A DNA stretch of 8,751 nt, taken from the NCBI GenBank assembly GCA_038211965.1, contig JBBQVB010000108.1, positions 1 through 8,751 on the forward strand. Reading direction: 5' to 3'. Positions 1-6,405 of this stretch are shown piece after piece. The stretch comes from Glacieibacterium sp038211965 (GTDB lineage: Bacteria; Pseudomonadota; Alphaproteobacteria; Sphingomonadales; Sphingomonadaceae). The notes below the pieces were generated by a model. That model saw only the letters and a program-made list of their open reading frames with translations, was not told where the DNA came from and did not search any database. The position numbers and the translations under genes are program-made. How positions within the stretch are numbered: the stretch's first letter is position 1; each line of letters starts with the position of its first letter.

Positions 1-234
1 GAATTCGGCCGTGAGGTTGGGCAGCTTCGAGCCGCCGCTGCCGGTGCCGCTCGGATCGCCGCCCTGCGCCATGAAGCCGGGGATGACGCGGTGAAAGACC
101 ACGCCGTCATAGAAACCCTGCCCCGCCAGCTCGGCGATGCGCGCGACGTGGCCCGGCGCGAGGTCGGGCCGCAGCTTGATCGTCACGTCGCCGCCATCGA
201 GGGTCAGGGTCAGCGTGGTCGGGGTATCGGTCAC
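1..234 (-). CDS. Peptidyl-prolyl isomerase, cyclophilin type (partial, N-terminal 78 residues)
   Basis: Cytosolic-type cyclophilin, which catalyses cis-trans isomerisation of proline peptide bonds during protein folding. The visible 78 residues run off the left edge of the window. They show the family hallmarks: a beta-strand start (TLTLDGGDVTIKL, about residues 9-21), the APGHVARI segment, FYDG (41-44), and the active-site block FHRVIPGFMAQGGD (47-60) with catalytic Arg49, Phe54, Met55 and Gln57. No signal peptide is present, so a cytoplasmic location is expected. The start is a GTG, chosen because a GGAG ribosome-binding motif (241-244) lies 6 nt upstream and the residues that follow match a cyclophilin N-terminus. 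It begins 29 nt after the thioesterase stop on the same strand, so co-transcription is likely. The family call is firm; the full length is unknown. Confidence 0.93.
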   Translation of the reverse strand, partial: MTDTPTTLTLTLDGGDVTIKLRPDLAPGHVARIAELAGQGFYDGVVFHRVIPGFMAQGGDPSGTGSGGSKLPNLTAEF

Positions 235-263
235 AAAGGTCTCCGGATGATTGCCGCCGCCAT

Positions 264-692
264 CTAGGGACGCAGCACCCAATCCTCAAGCACCGCGCGC
301 AGGTCGGCAGGCAGCGGCGCGGGCCCGGCGTCGCCGCGATGCACCATCACCGTGTCGCACAGGCCGATGCACGCACCCCCCTGGAACATCCCCATCGCGG
401 CACGAAAGCTCGTGTTGCCGAACGACGCGATGCCGTAGCCGACGGTCACCGGCTCCGGGTACGACCCCTCGCCGAGATAGTCGATCGCGACATGCCCGAC
501 GAGGAAGCGCGCGCGCGGCAGCGAATGATCGGCGCGTACGCCCCAGTTGAAGCGCACCCGCGCCTCCTCGTACAGTCGCGCCATCGCGACATTGTTGAGG
601 TGGCGGTTGGGGTCCATGTCGCCGAAGCGCGTCTGGAGGTCGATGGTCCAGGGGTAGGTGGCGAGCGAGCGGCGGCGGGTATCGTTGCGCAT
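264..692 (-). CDS. Acyl-CoA thioesterase, 4HBT-like hotdog fold
   Basis: A 142-residue single hotdog-domain protein of the 4-hydroxybenzoyl-CoA/acyl-CoA thioesterase type, expected to hydrolyse an acyl-CoA (or acyl-ACP) thioester in the cytoplasm. The signature is RFGDMDPNRHLNN at residues 22-34: an Asp-x-Asp followed by His-Leu-Asn-Asn at the start of the long hotdog helix, then ARLYEEARVRF. Central strands (FLVGHVAIDYLGE, PVTVGYGIASFGNTSF) complete the fold, and the length is normal for a one-domain hotdog enzyme. The ATG is supported by an AGGA motif (700-703) 7 nt upstream. The substrate cannot be read from the sequence. It lies downstream of the P450 on the same strand, separated by 66 nt holding a large palindrome, and just upstream of the cyclophilin. 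It may have its own promoter in that gap. Confidence 0.85.
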   Translation of the reverse strand: MRNDTRRRSLATYPWTIDLQTRFGDMDPNRHLNNVAMARLYEEARVRFNWGVRADHSLPRARFLVGHVAIDYLGEGSYPEPVTVGYGIASFGNTSFRAAMGMFQGGACIGLCDTVMVHRGDAGPAPLPADLRAVLEDWVLRP

Positions 693-725
693 CAGCGCGT
701 CCTAGCGCACGCGACGCCGATGACA

Positions 726-747
726 AAATGTTCCACGTGGAACATTT
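726..747. other. parS: parS-like centromere site (ParB/Spo0J binding palindrome)
   Basis: A perfect 22-bp inverted repeat with no mismatch and no spacer. The core at 729-744 reads TGTTCCACGTGGAACA, flanked symmetrically by AAA and TTT. The core agrees with the widely conserved bacterial parS consensus (TGTTNCACGTGNAACA, symmetrical form), the site that ParB loads onto to form the chromosome-segregation complex. It lies between genes, 11 nt beyond the P450 stop and 33 nt before the thioesterase start. Other CACGTG hexamers in the window (near 1998 and 2276) lack the flanking TGTT/AACA arms, so this appears to be the only copy here. Alternative readings are an operator for another dimeric regulator, or an RNA hairpin ending the P450 transcript (stem AAATGTTCC, loop ACGT, then T's on the minus strand). 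The consensus match makes parS the best reading; ParB binding itself is inferred. Confidence 0.88.
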
Positions 748-758
748 CAGAGAAAGGA

Positions 759-2066
759 CTAACGCATTCGGTACGTCACCGGCAGTGTCTTCAGCCCGCT
801 GACGAAGTTCGCCAGACTGTTCTTCGGCTCGCCCGCCAGCGCGATCTCGTCGAGGCGCGGCAGGAGCTCGGCGAACAGCGCCTTGATTTCGAGCCGCGCG
901 AGATGCAGCCCGAGGCAGAGGTGGACGCCATGGCCGAAGGCGATCTGCGGGTTGGGCGAACGGTCGACGCGGAAGCCCTGGGGGTCGCCGAACGCCGCCT
1001 CGTCGCGGTTGCCCGACCAATAGTACAGGCACAGGCTGTCGCCCGCCTTGATGTGCTTGCCGCCGAGGATGCAGTCCTCCGCCGCCGTCCGCATGAAATG
1101 CTTGACCGGCGTCACCCAGCGAATCATCTCGTCGACGGCACTCGGCAGCAACGTCATGTCGGCCTTGAGCTTCGCAAGCTGATCGGGGTTGCGGATCAAC
1201 TGGAGCAGACCGCCCGCCGTCGTCGAACTGGTGGTGTCGTGGCCCGCCGTGGCGATGATGACGTAATAGCTCAACGCCTCGCGCTCGCCGATAGGCTGAC
1301 CGTCGATCAGTCCGTTGGCGATCACCGTCGAGACATCGTCGCGCGGCTGCGCGCGCCGGTCGGCGGAGACGGCGGCGAAATAGGCGTAATATTCCTGCAC
1401 CAGCTTGAACAGATCGACCTGCGGGTCGCCGGTGCCGACGCTCAGCCCCGCGCCCGCGGTCAGCGATGCCGAACGCGCCACCACGTCGGGATCGGCGGGG
1501 CCGAAGATCTCCTGCGTCATCCGCAACATCCGCGGCTCGTCCTCGGGTGGCAGTCCGAGGATGCGCATGATGACGCGCAGCGGGTACATCAGCGCGACCT
1601 CGGTGACGAAGTCGCATTCGCCGCCGAGCGCCGCCATATGACCGACATGCTCCCTGGCGATGCCGGCGATGGTCGCTTCGAGCGTCTTGAGGTTCTGCGG
1701 CAGGAACCAGCTGTGCGTCAGCTTGCGCAGCGCCATATGCTGCGGGTCGTCGAGATCGACCAAGGTGCGGAAAAGATGCGTGTCGCCGCTCGTCGCCAGC
1801 GTCCAGTCCTCGACCTCGGCGGGCGCGAGATAGGTGCGCTGGCGGCTGGTGAAGCGGTCGTTGGCCTTGCTCACCGCGACGATATCGGCGTGGCGGGTAA
1901 TCGCCCAGAACGGGCGGAACCCGGCGGGCTGCGTCCAGTGGACGGGATCGTCGCGGCGGAGCCGTGCGAAGATCTCGTGAATGCTCTCGTCGGCAACGCA
2001 CGTGGGGTCGACGAGCGCGTCGTCGAGCGTCGCGCTCGAATAGCCGGGGAAGGGCGCGGTCGCCAT
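759..2066 (-). CDS. Cytochrome P450, CYP108 (P450terp)-like
   Basis: A 435-residue soluble bacterial P450 monooxygenase, which would insert one oxygen atom from O2 into a small hydrophobic substrate using electrons from a ferredoxin and its reductase. Visible motifs, in order: I-helix AGHDTTSS (274-281) with the acid-Thr pair for O2 activation; K-helix EMIR (Glu313, Arg316); PVKHFMRTA (320-328); and the heme loop FGHGVHLCLG (377-386) with Cys384 as thiolate ligand. The stretches VDEMIRW, TPVKHFMRTA and the ECDF...YPLRVIM region resemble, from memory, the alpha-terpineol hydroxylase P450terp (CYP108A1), so terpenoid or alkyl-aromatic substrates are plausible but unproven. No membrane anchor is seen. 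The ATG at 2064-2066 was chosen over upstream in-frame starts because it follows the transferase stop by 2 nt (TGA-GC-ATG), suggesting translational coupling. No ferredoxin or ferredoxin reductase gene is in the window, so redox partners must come from elsewhere. Confidence 0.95.
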   Translation of the reverse strand: MATAPFPGYSSATLDDALVDPTCVADESIHEIFARLRRDDPVHWTQPAGFRPFWAITRHADIVAVSKANDRFTSRQRTYLAPAEVEDWTLATSGDTHLFRTLVDLDDPQHMALRKLTHSWFLPQNLKTLEATIAGIAREHVGHMAALGGECDFVTEVALMYPLRVIMRILGLPPEDEPRMLRMTQEIFGPADPDVVARSASLTAGAGLSVGTGDPQVDLFKLVQEYYAYFAAVSADRRAQPRDDVSTVIANGLIDGQPIGEREALSYYVIIATAGHDTTSSTTAGGLLQLIRNPDQLAKLKADMTLLPSAVDEMIRWVTPVKHFMRTAAEDCILGGKHIKAGDSLCLYYWSGNRDEAAFGDPQGFRVDRSPNPQIAFGHGVHLCLGLHLARLEIKALFAELLPRLDEIALAGEPKNSLANFVSGLKTLPVTYRMR

Positions 2067-2068
2067 GC

Positions 2069-2731
2069 TCAGGCGGCGGGCGCGGCGGGCGCGGGCGACG
2101 CCGGTTGCGCTTCGGCGGCACAGGCATAGGCGCGGATCGTCGCGGGGCGTGCCTTGATGTCCTCGAGCCAGCGCGCCAGGTGCACCAGCCCGTCGCCCAT
2201 GCCCGACGCGACGGTCGCCAGCGCCCATGGATAGCTCGCCATATCGGCGACGGTGTAGTTTTCGCCTGCCAAGTACACGTGGTCGGCGAGGCGCCGGTCG
2301 AGGACGCCCAGCAGACGGCGCGTCTCGTCGGTGTAGCGCTTGATCGCATAGGGTAGCTGCTCGGGGGCGAAGCGCACGAAGTGCCCCGCTTGCCCCGCCA
2401 TTGGCCCCAGCCCGCCGACCTGCCAGAACAGCCACTCCTTGACCGCGACGCGCTCGCGCAGGCTATCGCCCGCGAATTTATGCGCTTTGCGCGCCAGGTA
2501 CAGCAGGATCGCGCCCGATTCGAACACGCTGAGCGGTTCGCCGCCGTCCTCGGGGTCGTGGTCGACGATCGCGGGCATGCGGCCGTTGGGTGACAGTGCG
2601 AGAAACGCCGGGGCCTGCTGCGCGCCGCTGGTGATATCGACGGGGACGATGCGGTAGGCGAACCCCGCCTCCTCGAGCAGCAGCGTCACCTTGTGACCGT
2701 TGGGCGTCGGCCAATAGTAGAAGTCGATCAT
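2069..2731 (-). CDS. yfcG: YfcG-like (nu-class) glutathione transferase / disulfide-bond oxidoreductase
   Basis: A 220-residue cytosolic glutathione transferase-fold protein. The N-terminus (MIDFYYWPTPNGHKVTLLLE, residues 1-20) closely matches E. coli YfcG as I remember it, including Thr9 and Asn11, which contact the glutathione sulfurs and replace the usual Tyr/Ser/Cys. Further family features are the cis-Pro segment GRMPAIVDHDPEDGGEPLS (50-68), the ESGAILLYLA glutathione-binding motif (71-80) and LFWQVGGLGPM (101-111) in the helical domain. YfcG enzymes bind two glutathiones and act as GSH-dependent disulfide reductases rather than as classic conjugating enzymes. Length is normal (YfcG about 215), with an Ala/Pro-rich tail (about 208-220) encoded by low-complexity GC-rich DNA. 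An in-frame upstream ATG at 2848 would add 39 unrelated residues and overlap the divergent kinase, so the ATG at 2731 is preferred. It leads a tight pair with the P450. Confidence 0.92.
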   Translation of the reverse strand: MIDFYYWPTPNGHKVTLLLEEAGFAYRIVPVDITSGAQQAPAFLALSPNGRMPAIVDHDPEDGGEPLSVFESGAILLYLARKAHKFAGDSLRERVAVKEWLFWQVGGLGPMAGQAGHFVRFAPEQLPYAIKRYTDETRRLLGVLDRRLADHVYLAGENYTVADMASYPWALATVASGMGDGLVHLARWLEDIKARPATIRAYACAAEAQPASPAPAAPAA

Positions 2732-2762
2732 CGCAGGGCGACTCGTCTGGGGGCGCAACGCG

Positions 2763-2791
2763 ACTGTGCCGCGCCCCGCGACAGGCGTCAA
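2763..2791 (-). promoter_or_regulatory. Putative sigma-70-type promoter for the transferase/P450 genes
   Basis: In the divergent gap (2732-2842) the minus strand carries TTGACG (2786-2791), a 17-nt spacer and CACAGT (2763-2768), placing a transcription start near 2756, about 25 nt before the transferase ATG. The -35 box is good; the -10 box matches TATAAT in only three positions, which is common in GC-rich alphaproteobacteria. I see no equally good plus-strand promoter for the kinase, nor an obvious operator. This is a tentative call from pattern and position. Confidence 0.3.
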
Positions 2792-2842
2792 AGCGGCAAC
2801 GACGGTAGCATTTCGGACCGTGATTTCGTAAGCGTTTATGCG

Positions 2843-4849
2843 ATGCACGACGCCGAGACGATGATCGGGGCTGAGCTACCGGCGCGAGGCGGGCGCTGGC
2901 GCACGCCGCTGTTGTGGGCGGTCGCGGTTGCGGCGGGTCTCGGCTTCGCGATGCTGCTGATTTCGATGATCCTCGCCACGCAGCGCGCGGGCGCGGCGCG
3001 CGATGCGGCGGGCGAACGCCAACTCCACACCTATCAGGTCATGCTGACCGCCGAGCAGTTGCGCGCGGCAATGTTCGACACCCAGCGCGGCATGCGCGGC
3101 TTCCTGATTTCGCGTGACGAGACCTTCCTCGGACCCTATCGCGCCGCGCTCGCCGAGGTACCGCGGGCGGCGGCGCGGCTGCGGCGGCTGAGCCGCGATA
3201 CCCCTGCGCAGCAGGCGCGGCTCGACCGTCTCGAGGCGCTGATCGCCACCCAACAGGCGCGGATGGAGTCGAACATCGCCGATGCGCACGCGGGCAAGCT
3301 GAGCGCCGTCCTCGCGCAGGTGCGCAGCGGCGCGGGCGAGGTCAGTATCGGCGCGGTGCGCTCTACCATCGATGAAATCGTGCGCGAGGAGCAGCGATTG
3401 CTGATGATCCGCACCGATCGGTTGCGCGACGCCAATGCGGCAGCGGCGGCGGCGACGCGCGCGCTGTCGGTCCTTGGGCTGATGCTGCTTGTCGTTGCCG
3501 GGATCACGGGCGGTGTCTCGATCCGCGCGGCATTGGAGGCGCGGCGAGCGGGCGATGCGGCGATTGCGGCGGCGCGGGCGCGCGATGTGCTCGAAGTCGC
3601 GGTCACGCTGCGGACCGCTGAAATCACCAAGTCGAACGCGCGCCTGAAGGACGAGATCGCGCGCTCGGCGGCAGCCGAAGAGCAGGTGCGTCAGATGCAG
3701 AAGCTCGAATCGGTGGGGCAGCTGACCGGCGGCATCGCGCACGATTTCAACAACATGCTGGCGATCGTCATCGGCAGCCTCGATCTCGCGCGGCGCCGCC
3801 TCGACGATCCGACGGGTCGCGTGTTTAAATACATCGACAATGCGGTGGACGGCGCCAAACGTGCCGCCGGGCTGACCGCCAAGCTGCTCGCCTTCTCGCG
3901 CCAGCAGGCGCTCGTCCCCGAGCCGATCGACCCCAATGCCTTCGTCGGTGCGGTGTCGGAGCTGCTACGCCGCGCGCTCGGCGAGGGAGTGGCGATCGAG
4001 ACGGTGCTGGCGGGCGGGCTGTGGCGCACCTACGCCGACGCGAGCGAGCTCGAGAACGCCATCGTCAACCTCGCGGTCAACGCGCGCGACGCGATGGACG
4101 GCAAGGGCAAGCTGACCATCGAAACTGCCAACACCCATCTCGACGACGCCTATGCCACCGACCATGCCGACGTGCCGCCGGGCCAGTATGTTGCGGTCTG
4201 CGTCACCGATACCGGCGGCGGCATGCCTCCGGAGGTCATCGCCAGGGCCTTCGACCCGTTCTTCACCACCAAGAGCGTCGGCAAGGGTACCGGTCTCGGC
4301 CTCAGCCAAGTCTATGGCTTCGTCAAGCAATCGGGAGGCCACGTCAAAATCTATTCGGAGATCGGCAAGGGCACGACGGTCAAGTTGTACCTGCCGCGCT
4401 GGACGGGGGCCGATGTCGTCGCGCCCAGGCGCGTCGCGATCACCGAACTGCCGCGCGCCGCAGAGGGCGAGACGATCCTCGTCGTCGAGGACGAGGAGCG
4501 CGTTCGGCTGGTCACCACCGATGCGCTGCGCGACCTCGGCTATCTCGTCGTTCACGCCGCCGACGGCACCGAGGCGCTCGAGCGTCTCGACGCCAATCCA
4601 CGCGTCGATCTGCTGTTGACCGATATCGTCATGCCGGGGATGACCGGGCGCGAACTCGCCGACGCGGCGACGGCGCAGCGGCCCGGCCTCAAGGTACTGT
4701 ACACCACCGGCTATACGCGCAACGCCGTCGTCCACAACGGCATGCTCGACGCCGACGTGGCGTTCCTGCCCAAGCCGTTCTCGATCGATGCGCTGGCGAT
4801 CAAGGTGCGGCTGGTGCTCGACGGCGGCGGGGTCAACCGGACAGTTTGA
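2843..4849 (+). CDS. CHASE3-domain hybrid sensor histidine kinase with C-terminal receiver
   Basis: A 668-residue inner-membrane hybrid two-component kinase. Layout: short cytoplasmic N-terminus; membrane segment about 22-44; periplasmic CHASE3-like helical sensor about 55-205, including the GMRGFLISRDETFLGPY segment (83-99) typical of CHASE3; second membrane segment about 207-227; coiled-coil linker 229-288; HisKA with phospho-acceptor His300 in GGIAHDFNN; HATPase with N-box NLAVNARDAM (409-418), G1 DTGGGM (456-461), F-box FDPFF (470-474) and G2 GKGTGLGL (480-487). The receiver domain spans about 543-660, with acidic residues Glu549/Asp550, phospho-acceptor Asp594 in LLTDIVMPGM and Lys644 in LPKPF. 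All catalytic residues are intact. The ligand is unknown. No separate response regulator, DNA-binding domain or Hpt protein lies nearby, so its output is remote or its receiver regulates the kinase itself. The start at 2843 is the best fit; ATG 2861 (Met7) is an alternative, and an upstream in-frame start at 2693 would run over the transferase gene. Confidence 0.93.
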   Translation: MHDAETMIGAELPARGGRWRTPLLWAVAVAAGLGFAMLLISMILATQRAGAARDAAGERQLHTYQVMLTAEQLRAAMFDTQRGMRGFLISRDETFLGPYRAALAEVPRAAARLRRLSRDTPAQQARLDRLEALIATQQARMESNIADAHAGKLSAVLAQVRSGAGEVSIGAVRSTIDEIVREEQRLLMIRTDRLRDANAAAAAATRALSVLGLMLLVVAGITGGVSIRAALEARRAGDAAIAAARARDVLEVAVTLRTAEITKSNARLKDEIARSAAAEEQVRQMQKLESVGQLTGGIAHDFNNMLAIVIGSLDLARRRLDDPTGRVFKYIDNAVDGAKRAAGLTAKLLAFSRQQALVPEPIDPNAFVGAVSELLRRALGEGVAIETVLAGGLWRTYADASELENAIVNLAVNARDAMDGKGKLTIETANTHLDDAYATDHADVPPGQYVAVCVTDTGGGMPPEVIARAFDPFFTTKSVGKGTGLGLSQVYGFVKQSGGHVKIYSEIGKGTTVKLYLPRWTGADVVAPRRVAITELPRAAEGETILVVEDEERVRLVTTDALRDLGYLVVHAADGTEALERLDANPRVDLLLTDIVMPGMTGRELADAATAQRPGLKVLYTTGYTRNAVVHNGMLDADVAFLPKPFSIDALAIKVRLVLDGGGVNRTV

Positions 4850-4895
4850 AAGGGCAACGGTTGCGCCTCCGCCCGCCGTGCCGCACTCTCCCGCG

Positions 4896-5735
4896 ATGAT
4901 CCTCCCCGCCCTCCTCCTGGCCGCCGCCGCGCCCACCGCCCCCGACATCGTCCGTGACGCGCCGCCATCGGCGTGGCGCGCGGTCGCGCCCGAAAACCTG
5001 CTGGTTGTCGATTCGGCGCGCGGGCAGGTGATCATCGAACTCGCTTCCGGCTTCGCGCCGGTCCATGTGGCGAGCATCCGCACGCTGGTGCGCGCCCGAC
5101 GGTTCGACGACGGCGCGGTGGTGCGCGTGCAAGATAATTACGTTGTGCAATTCGCAGTGAAGGACGCACCGCCGGGGTCGCCCGCCGCGACGCCGCTCAC
5201 GCTGCCCCCCGAATACGAGCGGCCTGCGGGCAAGATCACGCCGCTGCCCTACCCCGACGCCTATGCCGACCGCGCCGGATGGTCGGGCGGCTGGCCCGTC
5301 GGCAGCGACGGCAGGGCCGAGTGGCTGGTGCACTGCTATGCTATGGTCGGCGCGGGGCGTAACCTGCCCCCCGACAGCGGCGACGGCAGCGAGCTCTACG
5401 CCGTGTCGGGCCATGCGCCGCGCCACCTCGACCGCAACATCACCCTCGTCGGCCGCGTCGTCGAGGGGATGAGCGGCTGGACCAGCCTGCCGCGCGGCAC
5501 CGAGGCGCTGGGGTTCTACAAGACGCCGCAGGAGCGCACGCCGATCACCCGCGTGCGCCTCGCCGCCGATATCCCCGCCGCCGAGCGCCCGCGCTTCGAG
5601 GTCATGGATACCGCGTCGCCGTCGTTTGCGGCCTACGTCGAGGCCCGCGCCAACCGGCGCGAACCGTTTTTCGCGCGGCCCGCGGGGCGGGTCGACCTGT
5701 GCAATGCGCCGGTGCCGGTGCGGCGATCCAGGTAG
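4896..5735 (+). CDS. Secreted divergent cyclophilin-like peptidyl-prolyl isomerase
   Basis: A 279-residue protein beginning with a short hydrophobic leader (MILPALLLAAAAPTAP, 1-16), probably a signal peptide, so a periplasmic location is likely. The cyclophilin fold is recognisable from GQVIIELASGFAPVHVASI (43-61), RFDDGAVVRVQDNYVVQF (69-86) and HLDRNITLVGRVVEGM (177-192), the last matching the classic LDG-x-x-TVFGRVVEGM segment. Aligned by eye to cyclophilin A, the catalytic Arg (Arg77) and Gln (Gln85) remain, but the His of FHR is Val76, Phe60 is Tyr82, Met61 is Val83 and the GGD is gone. Two segments are longer than in a standard 165-residue cyclophilin, including a C-terminal extension (about 195-279). 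It could be a weak isomerase or a binding protein/chaperone. It starts 46 nt after the kinase stop and may share its transcript; no clear ribosome-binding site is seen. Confidence 0.82.
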   Translation: MILPALLLAAAAPTAPDIVRDAPPSAWRAVAPENLLVVDSARGQVIIELASGFAPVHVASIRTLVRARRFDDGAVVRVQDNYVVQFAVKDAPPGSPAATPLTLPPEYERPAGKITPLPYPDAYADRAGWSGGWPVGSDGRAEWLVHCYAMVGAGRNLPPDSGDGSELYAVSGHAPRHLDRNITLVGRVVEGMSGWTSLPRGTEALGFYKTPQERTPITRVRLAADIPAAERPRFEVMDTASPSFAAYVEARANRREPFFARPAGRVDLCNAPVPVRRSR

Positions 5736-5736
5736 C

Positions 5737-6405
5737 TCAAACGTCCGCCCCCGGCTGGCGCTCGGGCCGCGCCGCCTGAAAGGCGGGCAGCGCATTCAAC
5801 CGTTTGTCGATCGCCCCCAGCGCCGGGAACCGCGCAACGTCGGCCTGCAACCGCCGCGCGCCGTAGAGCTGCGGCACGAGGCAGACGTCGGCGAGCGTCA
5901 CCGTATCGCCGAACAGGTACGTCCCCTGCGCCCGCTCAGCCTGCTCCTCGAGTGGCCCGAGCGCGAGTTCGACCCAGTGGCGGCCCCAGTCGTCGATCTT
6001 CGCCTCGTCGTGCTCCAGTTCGCGGCTGAGATATTTGCGGACGCGCAGGTTGATCAGCGGGTGCGCGTCGGCGATCATCCCCAGCGCCGCGCCCCGAATG
6101 CGGGCGCGCATCGCCGCATCGCCGGGCAGCAGCGGCGGCGCGGGGTACATCTCCTCGAGATATTCGATGATCGCGAGGCTCTGCGCGATGCCGGTGTCAC
6201 CGTCGATCAGGAAGGGCACCAGCCCCTGCGGGTTGAGCATCGTGTAGCCGATGCCGCTTTGCGCGCCGGTCCTGAGATCGACCGTCTTGGTTTCGTAGGC
6301 CAGCCCCTTGACCGCCAGCGCGATGCGGACGCGGTAGGCCGCCGACGACCGCCAGTAATCGTAGAGGACGCGGTCGCGGTCATTGGCGAGCTCGGGGGCG
6401 ATCAT
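5737..6405 (-). CDS. maiA: Maleylacetoacetate isomerase (zeta-class glutathione transferase)
   Basis: A 222-residue cytosolic enzyme that uses glutathione to convert 4-maleylacetoacetate to 4-fumarylacetoacetate in homogentisate breakdown. The zeta-class signature SSAAYRVRIAL is at residues 20-30 after LYDYWR; NPQGLVPFLIDGD (58-70) holds the cis-Pro; QSLAIIEYLEE (75-85) binds glutathione; HPLINLRVRKYL (115-126) and GDTVTLADVCLVPQLYGARR (166-185) are helical-domain hallmarks. Length is slightly above the usual 210-215 because of about ten extra N-terminal residues. No other start codon lies between this ATG and the conserved region. The ATG overlaps the hydrolase stop by 4 nt (ATGA), which fixes the start and implies translational coupling. 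It is last in the operon; its stop lies one base from the stop of the convergent cyclophilin gene. Equivalent to Pseudomonas hmgC. Maleylpyruvate isomerase (gentisate pathway) is a relative, but the neighbours favour homogentisate. Confidence 0.94.
   Translation of the reverse strand: MIAPELANDRDRVLYDYWRSSAAYRVRIALAVKGLAYETKTVDLRTGAQSGIGYTMLNPQGLVPFLIDGDTGIAQSLAIIEYLEEMYPAPPLLPGDAAMRARIRGAALGMIADAHPLINLRVRKYLSRELEHDEAKIDDWGRHWVELALGPLEEQAERAQGTYLFGDTVTLADVCLVPQLYGARRLQADVARFPALGAIDKRLNALPAFQAARPERQPGADV

Noticed and set aside
1..6. The window begins exactly with an EcoRI site (GAATTC)
   Set aside because: It might suggest a cloned fragment end, but the sequence reads naturally as Glu-Phe in a cyclophilin, a second site exists at 8165-8170, and the right end is not such a site; treated as chance.
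232..263. A ten-codon reading frame starting with ATG right after the thioesterase stop and ending over the cyclophilin GTG
   Set aside because: No ribosome-binding site or conserved feature supports it; it is too short to separate from chance.
1998..2003. A second CACGTG core (and another near 2276) as possible parS copies
   Set aside because: Neither has the TGTTN/NAACA arms; both lie inside coding regions and are ordinary hexamer occurrences.
339..2129. A 596-codon open frame on the plus strand
   Set aside because: It lies antisense to the P450 and thioesterase, has shadow-like composition and no recognisable motif.
286..2349. A 687-codon open frame on the minus strand, overlapping the thioesterase, P450 and transferase genes
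   Set aside because: It is a frame-shifted shadow in GC-rich DNA, with Arg/Pro/Ala-rich composition and no domain; the genes in the other frames have complete family motifs.
5772..5786. A CCGCCT-GAA-AGGCGG hairpin just inside the convergent gene end
   Set aside because: It has only six base pairs and no T tract, and it lies within the maiA coding region; such GC hairpins are common by chance here. It could still weakly end the cyclophilin transcript.
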